From assembly GCF_001750165.1 (NCBI RefSeq), contig NZ_CP015411.1, forward strand, positions 62,001-126,000: a DNA stretch of 64,000 nucleotides. The letters run 5' to 3'. The notes under the pieces are model-generated. The model worked only from the letters and a program-made list of their open reading frames with translations. It searched no databases and had not been told where the DNA came from. Shown here one piece after another: positions 52,274 through 60,796 of this stretch; position 1 is the first letter of the stretch, and each line of letters begins with the position of its first letter. The translations under genes and the position numbers were made by a program. The DNA comes from Pseudoalteromonas luteoviolacea (lineage in GTDB: Bacteria; Pseudomonadota; Gammaproteobacteria; Enterobacterales; Alteromonadaceae).

Positions 52274-54361
52274 ATGGCAGATTTATCGAAATACAGAAAC
52301 ATTGGTATTTTCGCGCACGTTGATGCGGGTAAAACTACGACCACTGAGCGTATTCTTAAGCTTACTGGTAAGATTCACAAAACTGGTGAAGTACACGATG
52401 GTGAGTCAACTACTGACTTCATGGAACAGGAAGCAGAGCGTGGTATTACTATCCAGTCAGCAGCTGTTACTTGTGAGTGGAAAGGCCACCGTTTAAACGT
52501 TATCGATACTCCTGGACACGTTGACTTCACAGTTGAAGTATACCGTTCACTTAAAGTTCTTGACGGCGGTATCGGTGTATTCTGTGGTTCTGGTGGTGTT
52601 GAGCCTCAGTCAGAAACTAACTGGCGTTATGCTAACGAATCAGAAGTTGCACGTTGTATCTTCGTAAACAAACTAGACCGTATGGGTGCTGACTTCTACC
52701 GCGTAGTAGGTCAAGTAGAGAAAGTACTTGGCGCAAACCCACTAGTTATGACTCTTCCTATCGGTATCGAAGATCAGTTCACAGGTGTTGTTGACGTACT
52801 AACGAAAAAAGCATACATCTGGGACGAGACTGGCCTTCCAGAAAACTACGAAATCACTGACGTTCCAGCTGACATGGTTGAGAAAGTTGAAGAGTACCAT
52901 GAGATGCTAGTTGAGTCTGCTGTTGAGCAAGACGACGACCTAATGGAAGCATACATGGAAGGTGAAACTCCTTCACTAGAGCAAATCAAAGCTTGTATCC
53001 GTAAAGGTACACGTGACCTTGCTTTCTTCCCAACTTTCTGTGGTTCTGCATTCAAAAACAAAGGTATGCAGCTAGTACTAGACGCAGTTGTTGATTACCT
53101 ACCGTCTCCAACTGAAGTTGACCCTCAGCCTCTAACTGATCCTGAAACTGGTGAGCCTACTGGTGACGTTGCGACAGTTGACGCAGAAGAGCCACTTAAA
53201 GCGCTTGCGTTCAAAATCATGGACGACCGTTTCGGTGCACTTACGTTCATCCGTATCTACGCAGGTCGCATGAAGAAAGGTGACACGATCCTTAACTCTG
53301 CAACTGGTAAAACTGAGCGTATCGGCCGTATGGTTGAGATGCAAGCAGACGAGCGTAACGAACTTACTGAAGCACAAGCTGGTGACATCATCGCAGTTGT
53401 AGGTATGAAGAACGTTCAAACTGGTCACACGCTATGTGATCCTAAGCACGAATGTACTCTAGAAGCGATGATCTTCCCTGATCCGGTAATCTCTATCGCT
53501 GTTGCACCTAAAGATAAAGGTGGTAACGAGAAGATGGGTATCGCTATCGGTAAGATGGTTGCAGAAGATCCGTCATTCCAGGTTGAGACTGACGAAGATT
53601 CAGGTGAAACTATCCTTAAAGGTATGGGTGAGCTTCACCTAGACATCAAGGTAGACATCCTTAAGCGTACTTACGGCGTTGAGCTAGTTGTTGGTCAGCC
53701 TCAGGTTGCTTACCGTGAAACTATCACGCAAGAAGTTGAAGACAGCTACACGCACAAGAAGCAGTCTGGTGGTTCTGGTCAGTTCGGTAAGATCGACTAC
53801 CGTATCAAGCCAGGTGAAGTTGGTTCTGGTTTCACGTTCTCATCTTCAGTTGTTGGTGGTAACGTACCTAAAGAATTCTGGCCTGCAGTTGAGAAAGGCT
53901 TCAAGTCAATGATGGAAGAAGGTGTTCTAGCTGGCTTCCCTGTACTAGACGTTGAAGTTGAGCTATTCGACGGTGGTTTCCACGCAGTTGACTCATCAGC
54001 AATCGCTTTCGAAATCGCTGCTAAAGGCGCTTTCCGTCAGTCTATCCCTAAAGCGGGTGCACAACTTCTTGAGCCAATCATGAAAGTTGACGTGTTCACG
54101 CCAGATGACAACGTAGGTGACGTAATCGGTGACCTTAACCGTCGTCGTGGTATGATCAAAGACCAAGAAGCTGGCGCAATGGGCGTTCGTATCAAGGGTG
54201 AAGTACCTTTATCTGAAATGTTCGGATACATTGGTCACCTACGTACTATCACGTCTGGTCGTGGTCAGTTCTCAATGGAATTCTCTCACTATGCACCATG
54301 TCCGCAAAACGTTGCTGACGCGGTAATCGCTGCTGAGAAAGAAAAGAAAGCTGCTAAGTAA
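52274..54361 (+). CDS. fusA: Elongation factor G (probable second copy)
   Basis: A 695-aa translational GTPase that moves tRNA and mRNA through the ribosome or, with RRF, splits ribosomes. G1 is AHVDAGKTTTTERIL, G3 is DTPGHVDFT and G4 is NKLDRMGADF; domains II to V follow to RGQFSMEFSHYAPCP. Codon use is strikingly biased toward C-ending Asn, Tyr and Phe codons and GGT/CGT, the mark of very high expression, unlike its neighbours. It is not flanked by rpsL, rpsG or tuf, so it is likely the extra EF-G found in many marine gammaproteobacteria. A strong terminator follows. Confidence 0.95.
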   Translation: MADLSKYRNIGIFAHVDAGKTTTTERILKLTGKIHKTGEVHDGESTTDFMEQEAERGITIQSAAVTCEWKGHRLNVIDTPGHVDFTVEVYRSLKVLDGGIGVFCGSGGVEPQSETNWRYANESEVARCIFVNKLDRMGADFYRVVGQVEKVLGANPLVMTLPIGIEDQFTGVVDVLTKKAYIWDETGLPENYEITDVPADMVEKVEEYHEMLVESAVEQDDDLMEAYMEGETPSLEQIKACIRKGTRDLAFFPTFCGSAFKNKGMQLVLDAVVDYLPSPTEVDPQPLTDPETGEPTGDVATVDAEEPLKALAFKIMDDRFGALTFIRIYAGRMKKGDTILNSATGKTERIGRMVEMQADERNELTEAQAGDIIAVVGMKNVQTGHTLCDPKHECTLEAMIFPDPVISIAVAPKDKGGNEKMGIAIGKMVAEDPSFQVETDEDSGETILKGMGELHLDIKVDILKRTYGVELVVGQPQVAYRETITQEVEDSYTHKKQSGGSGQFGKIDYRIKPGEVGSGFTFSSSVVGGNVPKEFWPAVEKGFKSMMEEGVLAGFPVLDVEVELFDGGFHAVDSSAIAFEIAAKGAFRQSIPKAGAQLLEPIMKVDVFTPDDNVGDVIGDLNRRRGMIKDQEAGAMGVRIKGEVPLSEMFGYIGHLRTITSGRGQFSMEFSHYAPCPQNVADAVIAAEKEKKAAK

Positions 54362-54383
54362 TTAGCTCATTACTTTCTTTTTG

Positions 54384-54410
54384 AAAAAACCGCCTTAGGG
54401 CGGTTTTTTT
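54384..54410 (+). terminator. Intrinsic terminator of the EF-G gene
   Basis: Stem ACCGCC/GGCGGT with TTA loop region, A-run before and seven T's after. Confidence 0.93.
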
Positions 54411-54766
54411 ATGTGTATTCATAATCTGTGTCATAAGAGGATAAATACAACTTTCACCCTACCAGAACGCTATTTTATGAATTTTTTTATTTGTAAAATG
54501 TAAACAATTGTATCAAACAAATTCTCACTCTTTTGGGTTGTTTTTTGTCCATAAAGCACATCTTTTTTACGTAATTTATTAATATATCTATGTTTCTAAC
54601 AAGTCAAATTATCTAATGTAATCCAAATTGAGAGAATTAAGCTTGCACAGAAATAAACGATTGTTGAAAAAACCAGAGGGAGATCTTGATTTAGGAACAA
54701 AGCGAATTTATCATGCTCCATTCTTAGTCCTTTAGTAGGTGAATTGAGTAAAATTTGGAGGTACTC
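54411..54766. other. AT-rich intergenic region before a small unknown gene
   Basis: About 355 bp, very AT-rich, between the EF-G terminator and the gene at 54767. It must hold the promoter of that gene, but no clear boxes or structured element stand out. Confidence 0.4.
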
Positions 54767-55195
54767 ATGAAGACAATCAACTTACAAGTTAATTGGTACG
54801 TTTATTCATTGCAGCTGATTGCATCAGTTTTGCTTTACATTGTGTTATTGCACTCTGGGTTTGACATTATTGCGAAAGTAGCCGGCGGTTCAGGCGCAGT
54901 TGTGACAATGATCTCTTTAATTTCCTCAATTCTAGGGAAGAAATACGTACACATTGATAAAGCTGGATTTAGTTATCGCAGCTGGTCACCACAGGTAAAT
55001 TATTTACATAGCGATGAAATTTCGGTGCTAAAAGTAACGAAGCTGCTGGGAGCATATGTCGTTTCTGTCGAAATCAACGCGAATAAGCAGATTGCATTTC
55101 CATATTGGTTGGCGAATTTAGAAGATGTACAAAAAGCGGCAAAAGAATTTAATTGCCCGCTCATTGGCGCAATAGAATCAGAAGTTAAAGCTTAA
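54767..55195 (+). CDS. Hypothetical membrane-anchored protein
   Basis: A 142-aa protein with two helices near residues 12-32 and 37-57 (YSLQLIASVLLYIVLLHSGFDII), then a cytoplasmic beta-rich domain of about 80 residues (VHIDKAGFSYRSWSP, ISVLKVTKLLGAYVVSVEIN) with a PH-like or YcxB-like look. I do not claim a family. The ATG at 54767 follows TTGGAGGTACTC, a good site; the in-frame TTG at 54755 lies within it. It ends at a bidirectional terminator shared with hemB. Confidence 0.7.
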   Translation: MKTINLQVNWYVYSLQLIASVLLYIVLLHSGFDIIAKVAGGSGAVVTMISLISSILGKKYVHIDKAGFSYRSWSPQVNYLHSDEISVLKVTKLLGAYVVSVEINANKQIAFPYWLANLEDVQKAAKEFNCPLIGAIESEVKA

Positions 55196-55196
55196 T

Positions 55197-55223
55197 AAAA
55201 AAAGCGCCTCAGGCGCTTTTTTT
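55197..55223. terminator. Bidirectional terminator between convergent genes
   Basis: Stem AAAGCGCC/GGCGCTTT with a 3-nt loop, flanked by A's on the left and T's on the right, so it works for the gene at 54767 and for the hemB run on the other strand. Confidence 0.92.
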
Positions 55224-55228
55224 ATTGA

Positions 55229-56239
55229 CTATTTTTCGTTGAGCCAGATTGCGACCTGTTTGGCAAAGTAAGTTAAAATTCCGTCTGCACCCGCGCGTTT
55301 AAATGCTAAAAGAGACTCCATAACGACTGGTTTTTCAGCGAGCCAACCATTATCAATAGCTGCTTTATGCATAGCATATTCACCACTGACCTGATAAGCA
55401 AAAGTTGGTACGCCAAACTCATCTTTTACACGTTTGACCACATCCAAGTAGGGCATACCTGGTTTGACCATGACCATATCAGCGCCTTCTTGTAAGTCTA
55501 AAGCGACTTCTCGTATTGCTTCATCTGAATTTGCTGGGTCCATTTGATAGGTTTTTTTATCAGCGCCTTTTAAATTGCCTGCAGAGCCAACCGCATCTCT
55601 AAATGGGCCGTAATAGCTAGAAGCGTACTTTGCAGAGTAGGCCATAATACGTGTATGAATATGACCGGCTTCCTCTAACGCATCGCGAATGGCTCCAATA
55701 CGGCCATCCATCATATCTGAAGGCGCAATAACGTCTGCACCTGCATCTGCATGTGATAGCGCTTGTTTGATAAGAATCTCTGTAGTGATGTCATTCATCA
55801 CGTAGCCTGTTTCGTCTATGATGCCGTCCTGACCATGCACAGTGAATGGATCTAGTGCAACATCAGTGATCACACCTAACTCAGGACAGGCTGCTTTAAG
55901 TGCTCTGACAGTGCGTTGTGCAAGCCCATCAGGGTTGTAGGCTTCTTCAGCCATTAAGGACTTTTGCTCTGCTGGTGTGACAGGGAAGATGGCGATAGCA
56001 GGAACCCCTAACGCAGCAAGCTGCTTTGCTTCTTCTACGAGCAAGTCAACTGACAGCCTTTCGATACCCGGCATCGAAGGGATGGGTTCACGACAGTTTG
56101 CGCCCTCTAAAACAAAAACAGGATAAATTAGATCGGCGACAGTCAATGTGTTTTCACTCATAAGACGGCGTGAAAAGTTGTCGCGGCGCATGCGTCGCAT
56201 ACGAGTATATGGAAATAGATCTAGTCCTGATTGAGCCAC
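55229..56239 (-). CDS. hemB: Delta-aminolevulinic acid dehydratase (porphobilinogen synthase)
   Basis: A 336-aa enzyme that joins two aminolevulinate molecules to porphobilinogen in haem synthesis. Seen: FPYTRMRRMRRDNFSRRL at the start, IAPSDMMDGRI, the active-site Lys in AYSAKYASSYYGPFRDA, and the Schiff-base Lys in MVKPGMPYLDVV. The frame is open further upstream into the GGDEF gene, but the GTG at 56239 has GGAG 7 nt before it and gives the usual length. It is the last gene of the long minus-strand run, with 1 bp between it and the GGDEF gene stop. Iron supply links it loosely to the rest of the window. Confidence 0.95.
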   Translation of the reverse strand: MAQSGLDLFPYTRMRRMRRDNFSRRLMSENTLTVADLIYPVFVLEGANCREPIPSMPGIERLSVDLLVEEAKQLAALGVPAIAIFPVTPAEQKSLMAEEAYNPDGLAQRTVRALKAACPELGVITDVALDPFTVHGQDGIIDETGYVMNDITTEILIKQALSHADAGADVIAPSDMMDGRIGAIRDALEEAGHIHTRIMAYSAKYASSYYGPFRDAVGSAGNLKGADKKTYQMDPANSDEAIREVALDLQEGADMVMVKPGMPYLDVVKRVKDEFGVPTFAYQVSGEYAMHKAAIDNGWLAEKPVVMESLLAFKRAGADGILTYFAKQVAIWLNEK

Positions 56240-56240
56240 A

Positions 56241-58127
56241 TTAAGTCTCCTGCGTGTGTTGATAAATACATACCCGATTTCGACCTGTTTGCTTTGCTTC
56301 GTATAAAGCTTTATCGGCGAAGTCGGTAAATAGGGTTGGGTTTCGTGTATCTTGAGCGACTGCGCTGTAGAGCCCAGCACTGGTGGTAAATTGGATACTC
56401 TGATCAGCAATACTAACTACGCAACTAGCTGTCGCTTCACGGATCTGTTCAGCCAATTCTTGTGCACCTTGCACACTGGTGTTGGGTAGCAAAATGACGA
56501 ACTCTTCCCCACCATAACGAAAGACCTCATCATGGGGGCGCTTTAAATGCTTACTAATGGTGTTGGCAAAAGCACAAATGGTTTGATCGCCTGCTAGGTG
56601 TCCATATACATCATTTACACGTTTAAAATGGTCAATATCCAGCATGATGACACTCAGTGTAGTTTGCTCTCTACGTGAGCGTCTGACTTCCATCATAAGG
56701 CGTTTGTCGAAGTAGCGTCGATTTTTAACCTTAGTTAACGGGTCTTCCATATTAAGCCGTTCTAATTCTCGATTTTTTTCTTCTAGCTCACGCAGAGTAA
56801 CTTGCAGTTCAAAAGTGCGCTCATCAATACTGCTTTCTAGGTCTTGATGTGCTTGCTCTTGAATAATCAGTTTCTCTTTTAGCAATGCGTCTTCGGCGCG
56901 TGTTTTTGCGAGTTTTTGTTCTTGCTGTTTTATATGGCTCTCTCGCTCAAATATATACTGTTTGGCCAGCGCATAGCTAATATAAGCACATACGAATAGT
57001 GCACAAATATAGGTGACTGGCCGTTCTAGTAACGCACCAGATAGCAAACCAAGCTCAAAACCTAATTGGTAACATAAAGATATCATTAAACACAGGTAAA
57101 CAGTGACGGCGAGTAACTTTTGGCTGAGTTTTTCTAACGAAGCTTTGATTGTGATCACAAAGAAGTAAACAACAGCGATGATGGCAGAAACATAAGCGAC
57201 TTTTAATGCCAATGTGATTGGTAGCAAGGTGCATAAAAGTGTAATACCTAACCCACTTACAAGTAGATACTTTAATCCTGTGTCAACATGAGGGGCGGTG
57301 CTGATCGGTAATATACCGCTGCGTAAAATGGGGACTATCGCTAAGGTAGAGAGCAGAACGAGCAGGCTTTGTCCGTATTGTTGCATCCATTGCCAGTCTG
57401 CATAGAGATAGCGATATCCAAAACCATATAAGTGCACCAATAAAAGCCACACGCTCAATAGCAGTAAAGTGCCATGCAAAAAGTATTTGCGTCGCGTAAA
57501 GGTGTACATGGTGAAATTAGTCGCAATCATCGCAAGTACAAAACCTGCCAAGATGCCATATATGAGGTTAAATTTGCTTTTGTATTTTAAATATTCTACA
57601 GGGTGCCAAAGGCTGAGTGGGATATTGAGTGCCCCGTGATGCTTCACTTTCAAATAAACAGTGGTTTGTCGTTTTCCTGGTAACTCCAAAGGAATAAGCT
57701 GCGATTCATGCTTTATTGGCCGCTGCATTAAAGGGCGGCTATCACCTAAGTCTAGTGTCAAGATAGCGTGATCAGGCTGCATAATATAGGCTGTGATGCT
57801 ATCGAGCAGATTATTGTTGACGCTGAGCAAAAGAGGGAGCTCAATTAGACTGTCGTTGCGTAAGACAATTTTAATCCACACTTGCTGCTCAACTTCGCCT
57901 AAGTTGAGATCGCCAGAACCGTGATAATGCCATTTGGGGTTGTCATTGAGCAATGCTTGAATATTTTCTTGAGCCGTTACTGTATAGCTAAATGGCAGAG
58001 AAGCTTGGTGCCTAAACTGGGCTTGTAGTTCAAAAACATGAGGGGTTGGCCCAAGGTCATTAGCGATATTAGCGAGCGCCGAATAGGTATTGAATAACAG
58101 TGCAAACAATAACCATAACTTCATCAA
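56241..58127 (-). CDS. 7TM-DISM diguanylate cyclase
   Basis: A 628-aa protein. Signal peptide, then a periplasmic 7TMR-DISMED2-like sugar-binding-type domain (residues about 25-175, QVWIKIVLRNDS, VYLKVKHHG), seven helices (about 185-390), a coiled coil (about 395-455) and a GGDEF domain with FRYGGEEFVILLP. RPHD lies five residues before GGEEF, so the inhibitory I-site is kept. It overlaps tatD by 4 bp and is followed by hemB after 1 bp, an odd place for a signalling gene inside a Tat/haem run. The ligand is unknown. Confidence 0.92.
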   Translation of the reverse strand: MMKLWLLFALLFNTYSALANIANDLGPTPHVFELQAQFRHQASLPFSYTVTAQENIQALLNDNPKWHYHGSGDLNLGEVEQQVWIKIVLRNDSLIELPLLLSVNNNLLDSITAYIMQPDHAILTLDLGDSRPLMQRPIKHESQLIPLELPGKRQTTVYLKVKHHGALNIPLSLWHPVEYLKYKSKFNLIYGILAGFVLAMIATNFTMYTFTRRKYFLHGTLLLLSVWLLLVHLYGFGYRYLYADWQWMQQYGQSLLVLLSTLAIVPILRSGILPISTAPHVDTGLKYLLVSGLGITLLCTLLPITLALKVAYVSAIIAVVYFFVITIKASLEKLSQKLLAVTVYLCLMISLCYQLGFELGLLSGALLERPVTYICALFVCAYISYALAKQYIFERESHIKQQEQKLAKTRAEDALLKEKLIIQEQAHQDLESSIDERTFELQVTLRELEEKNRELERLNMEDPLTKVKNRRYFDKRLMMEVRRSRREQTTLSVIMLDIDHFKRVNDVYGHLAGDQTICAFANTISKHLKRPHDEVFRYGGEEFVILLPNTSVQGAQELAEQIREATASCVVSIADQSIQFTTSAGLYSAVAQDTRNPTLFTDFADKALYEAKQTGRNRVCIYQHTQET

Positions 58128-58915
58128 GTATTACTCTGTGGCTTTGCCATAAATAGTGCGTTGAAATTATTGCGGCTATACATTGCAATGGATTCACTGT
58201 CAGTATGCTTTAACGAAGCAATTTGCTCAGCGACGGCGGGTAAATAAGCTGGCTCATTGCGTCGAGATTTAGGTTTGGGTGATAGGGTCCGTGGCAATAA
58301 ATAAGGTGCGTCAGTTTCAATAAGCAGTCTATCGTTTGGAATATATTTAATTAACTCACGTAATTGTTGACCGCGCCTTTCATCACACACCCAACCAGTA
58401 ATACCAATCATTAAACCGTAATCGAGATAAAACTTAAGTGCTTGCTGGTCTCCCGTAAAGCAATGTAAAACACCGTTGAGTTGATGCTCTGATAACAACC
58501 CTTTCATACGATCATGTGCATCTCGTTCATGAATGTAAGCTGGCATATTGAGTTGTTGAGCGAGTGCAAATTGTGCACTGCATACACGTTCTTGTGTATC
58601 TCGAGGCGAAAAGTCGCGATTAAAATCCAAACCACACTCGCCAATTGCCACTACTTGAGGTGAGCTGGCCAATGTCGTGATGTGCGCAACGAAGTCGTCA
58701 GGGGCGTCTTTGGCGTCATGGGGGTGAATGCCTGCGGTGCTCACTAATTGATAGGTTTGCGCCAGAGCAAGGCTTTCATTGCTCGAGGCGAGGTCACACC
58801 CTATTAAAAGCATATTACAGATATGTTGTGATTTGGCGCGTAAGATGACGTCAGCTCTGTCTTTATCAAATTGAGAGCTAGTTAAATTGACACCTGCATC
58901 AATCATTGTTTGCAT
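58124..58915 (-). CDS. tatD: TatD family metal-dependent DNase
   Basis: A 263-aa TIM-barrel hydrolase. The N-terminal DAGVNLTSSQFDKDRADV lacks the usual HxH metal motif, exactly as in E. coli TatD, while AGIHPHDAKD, AIGECGLDFNRD, VLHCFTGD and LIETDAPYLLPR supply the other ligands. TatD proteins act as 3'-5' exonucleases in DNA repair and are not needed for Tat export despite their place beside tatABC. It starts directly after the stop of the unknown gene and overlaps the GGDEF gene by 4 bp. Confidence 0.93.
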   Translation of the reverse strand: MQTMIDAGVNLTSSQFDKDRADVILRAKSQHICNMLLIGCDLASSNESLALAQTYQLVSTAGIHPHDAKDAPDDFVAHITTLASSPQVVAIGECGLDFNRDFSPRDTQERVCSAQFALAQQLNMPAYIHERDAHDRMKGLLSEHQLNGVLHCFTGDQQALKFYLDYGLMIGITGWVCDERRGQQLRELIKYIPNDRLLIETDAPYLLPRTLSPKPKSRRNEPAYLPAVAEQIASLKHTDSESIAMYSRNNFNALFMAKPQSNT

Positions 58916-59410
58916 TTATTTTATTCTTTTTACACGTATTGTTCTGTTTGAGCCTGATTTGCTCATTAAAAAAGAGTTAAATGAGCCACGTTTAATCGTC
59001 ACTGTATCATCTTGTTTTGCAAAAAAAGCGCCGCTGCCTATTTGCTTCCATACTTGTGTGTTTGAAAGCTCAAAAGTGCGCACGCCATGGGCTGATTTAG
59101 TGAGCTTTATGATTGTAGCTTCCATATTGTCGACGCGTTGCTCGTTTTGTATGGTTTTATTTTCTATGCCAAAACGTGCTTGCTGTTGTTCTGCGCTGAG
59201 TGCCACATTTGCCGTGGGCAACGCAGCAATCGGATGCTTTTGAGCATCAGGCTGTTTTGCTTGGTATTGGGCTAAAGCTTGGTCATAACACTGTAGGCGC
59301 TTTTGATCGACGGAAATATCTTGGCACGCAGTCAGTTGTGCCAGTGCAGTGTCTTGAGCGTGGGCTGAAAGTGAGATACTCAGAGCAAGTAAAGTGAGCC
59401 ACTTATTCAT
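58916..59410 (-). CDS. Hypothetical secreted protein
   Basis: A 164-aa exported protein (signal peptide MNKWLTLLALSISLSAHA). The first mature part (LTACQDISVDQKRLQCYDQAL) resembles the Cys-containing N-terminus found in several small proteobacterial periplasmic proteins. The second part (TRFELS-like stretch, KIGSGAFFAKQDDTVTIKRG, SNRTIRVKRIK) is beta-rich and basic. No named family. It sits between tatC (8-bp overlap) and tatD, so it is translated with the Tat operon. Whether it has to do with Tat export is open. Confidence 0.8.
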   Translation of the reverse strand: MNKWLTLLALSISLSAHAQDTALAQLTACQDISVDQKRLQCYDQALAQYQAKQPDAQKHPIAALPTANVALSAEQQQARFGIENKTIQNEQRVDNMEATIIKLTKSAHGVRTFELSNTQVWKQIGSGAFFAKQDDTVTIKRGSFNSFLMSKSGSNRTIRVKRIK

Positions 59411-60149
59411 TATTCATTTCCTGTTGTTGAGACTTTTTGCTGTAGATAGCGGCCAGAATAATGCCAATTTCAAATAATAATAACATGGGTACGGCAAGCA
59501 GTGTTTGTGACAGCACATCAGGGGGAGTTAAAAACATTGCCACGACAAAGACACCAACAACAATGTAAGGCCTTTTTTCTTTTAGGCTTTGTGTTGTTGT
59601 CACACCACTCCAACACAGCAGCATAATCGCAACGGGGATTTCAAATGCAACACCAAATGCGAAAAACAACTTGAGGATAAAGGCAAGGTAGCTACTAATA
59701 TCCGGAGAGAGAGTCATCATATCTGGGCCAACCGCAGTAAAAAAGCCCAGAATAATTGGCATCACCACAAAATAGCAAAAGGCGATACCTGCGTAAAATA
59801 GGATGATACTAGAGAACAGTATTGGCATCAGCATACGTTTTTCATGCTGATATAAGCCCGGTGCTAAAAATCCCCAAACTTGATGTAAGATAAATGGAAT
59901 TGCCAAAAATAACGCGACGAACAGGGTCAGTTTAAACGGCGCAAAAAACGGTGCCGTCACATCTGTGGCTATCATGGTGGCATTTTCCGGTAAACTCAAC
60001 ACCAATGGGTTTGCGACAAATGCATAAATATCATTCGCAAAATAGACTAAGGATAAAAAAATAATCAATACGCTAAGGAGGGCTTTTATCAGCCTGTCTC
60101 TGAGTTCAATCAGGTGGCCTATAAATCCACTTTGCTCCGGCTCTGACAT
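59403..60149 (-). CDS. tatC: Sec-independent protein translocase TatC
   Basis: A 248-aa polytopic protein, the receptor that reads twin-arginine signal peptides. The start FIGHLIELRDRLIKALLSVLIIF is the canonical cytoplasmic N-terminus with the conserved HLxELRxRL. The LAIPFILHQVWGFLAPGLYQHEKR loop is the next hallmark, and FAFGVAFEIPVAI carries the conserved Phe and Glu of helix 4. Six helices are visible. It follows tatB by 24 bp. Confidence 0.97.
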   Translation of the reverse strand: MSEPEQSGFIGHLIELRDRLIKALLSVLIIFLSLVYFANDIYAFVANPLVLSLPENATMIATDVTAPFFAPFKLTLFVALFLAIPFILHQVWGFLAPGLYQHEKRMLMPILFSSIILFYAGIAFCYFVVMPIILGFFTAVGPDMMTLSPDISSYLAFILKLFFAFGVAFEIPVAIMLLCWSGVTTTQSLKEKRPYIVVGVFVVAMFLTPPDVLSQTLLAVPMLLLFEIGIILAAIYSKKSQQQEMNNE

Positions 60150-60173
60150 GAATATTCCTGTTACTTCTTGGGA

Positions 60174-60491
60174 CTAATCTTTTTTCGACTGCTGAACGGT
60201 CACGTCAGGTTGATAGCTATGGCGGACAGACTCCGCCGCTTTTTTTAGCTCATCTACGGACTCTTGCAGCTCTGGTGCTAAGTTTTGCATGTTCTGCTGC
60301 TCGGCTTTTTTTAAATTGGCATGGAGTTCATGTACCCGCAGCTCCTCGTTGACTTCAGCTTTGACTGAGTTGGCAACTGATTTTACGGTTCTGATCCAGC
60401 GACTCACAGTTCGAATTGCCACCGGCAAGCGCTCTGGTCCCAATACGATTAAGCCGACAATCAATATGACGACGAGCTCCCACATGCCCAT
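60174..60491 (-). CDS. tatB: Sec-independent protein translocase TatB
   Basis: A 105-aa protein with one N-terminal helix (WELVVILIVGLIVLGPERLP), the GPERLP hinge and a long amphipathic helix (AIRTVSRWIRTVKSVANSVKAEVNEEL). It pairs with TatC in the receptor complex. The C-terminal tail is shorter than in E. coli TatB (171 aa), which is common. It starts 5 bp after the tatA stop. Confidence 0.95.
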   Translation of the reverse strand: MGMWELVVILIVGLIVLGPERLPVAIRTVSRWIRTVKSVANSVKAEVNEELRVHELHANLKKAEQQNMQNLAPELQESVDELKKAAESVRHSYQPDVTVQQSKKD

Positions 60492-60496
60492 GTAAA

Positions 60497-60733
60497 CTAT
60501 ACCTTTTCTTTGTCAGTTTCGGTGCTGCTTGATTTGTTTTGAGTTTGATTCTGAATCGCGTCTTTTGGCTTGCTAGCGTCGTTGTTATCTTCATCTGACA
60601 TGGCTTTTTTAAACCCTTTAACAGCGTTACCAAGATCGCCACCCATACCACGCAGCTTTTTCGTGCCAAAAAGCAAAACAATGATTGCTAGAACAATCAA
60701 TAATTGCCAGATACTAATTCCACCTAATCCCAT
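60497..60733 (-). CDS. tatA: Sec-independent protein translocase TatA
   Basis: A 78-aa protein that forms the transport oligomer. Helix ISIWQLLIVLAIIVLLFGTKKL carries the FGTKKLR hinge, followed by the amphipathic helix RGMGGDLGNAVKGFKKAM and an acidic, polar tail. It follows ubiB by about 60 bp on the same strand and begins the tat part of the run. Confidence 0.96.
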   Translation of the reverse strand: MGLGGISIWQLLIVLAIIVLLFGTKKLRGMGGDLGNAVKGFKKAMSDEDNNDASKPKDAIQNQTQNKSSSTETDKEKV

Positions 60734-60796
60734 AACGACTCCGTTTACGTGTTATTTGTAAATACTGATTTGATTATACGCCCCGCGTATAAAATA

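Noticed and set aside
56240..56410. N-terminal extension of HemB to 56410
   Set aside because: The extension is the other-frame shadow of the GGDEF gene. A GTG at 56239 with a good GGAG site gives the normal HemB start.
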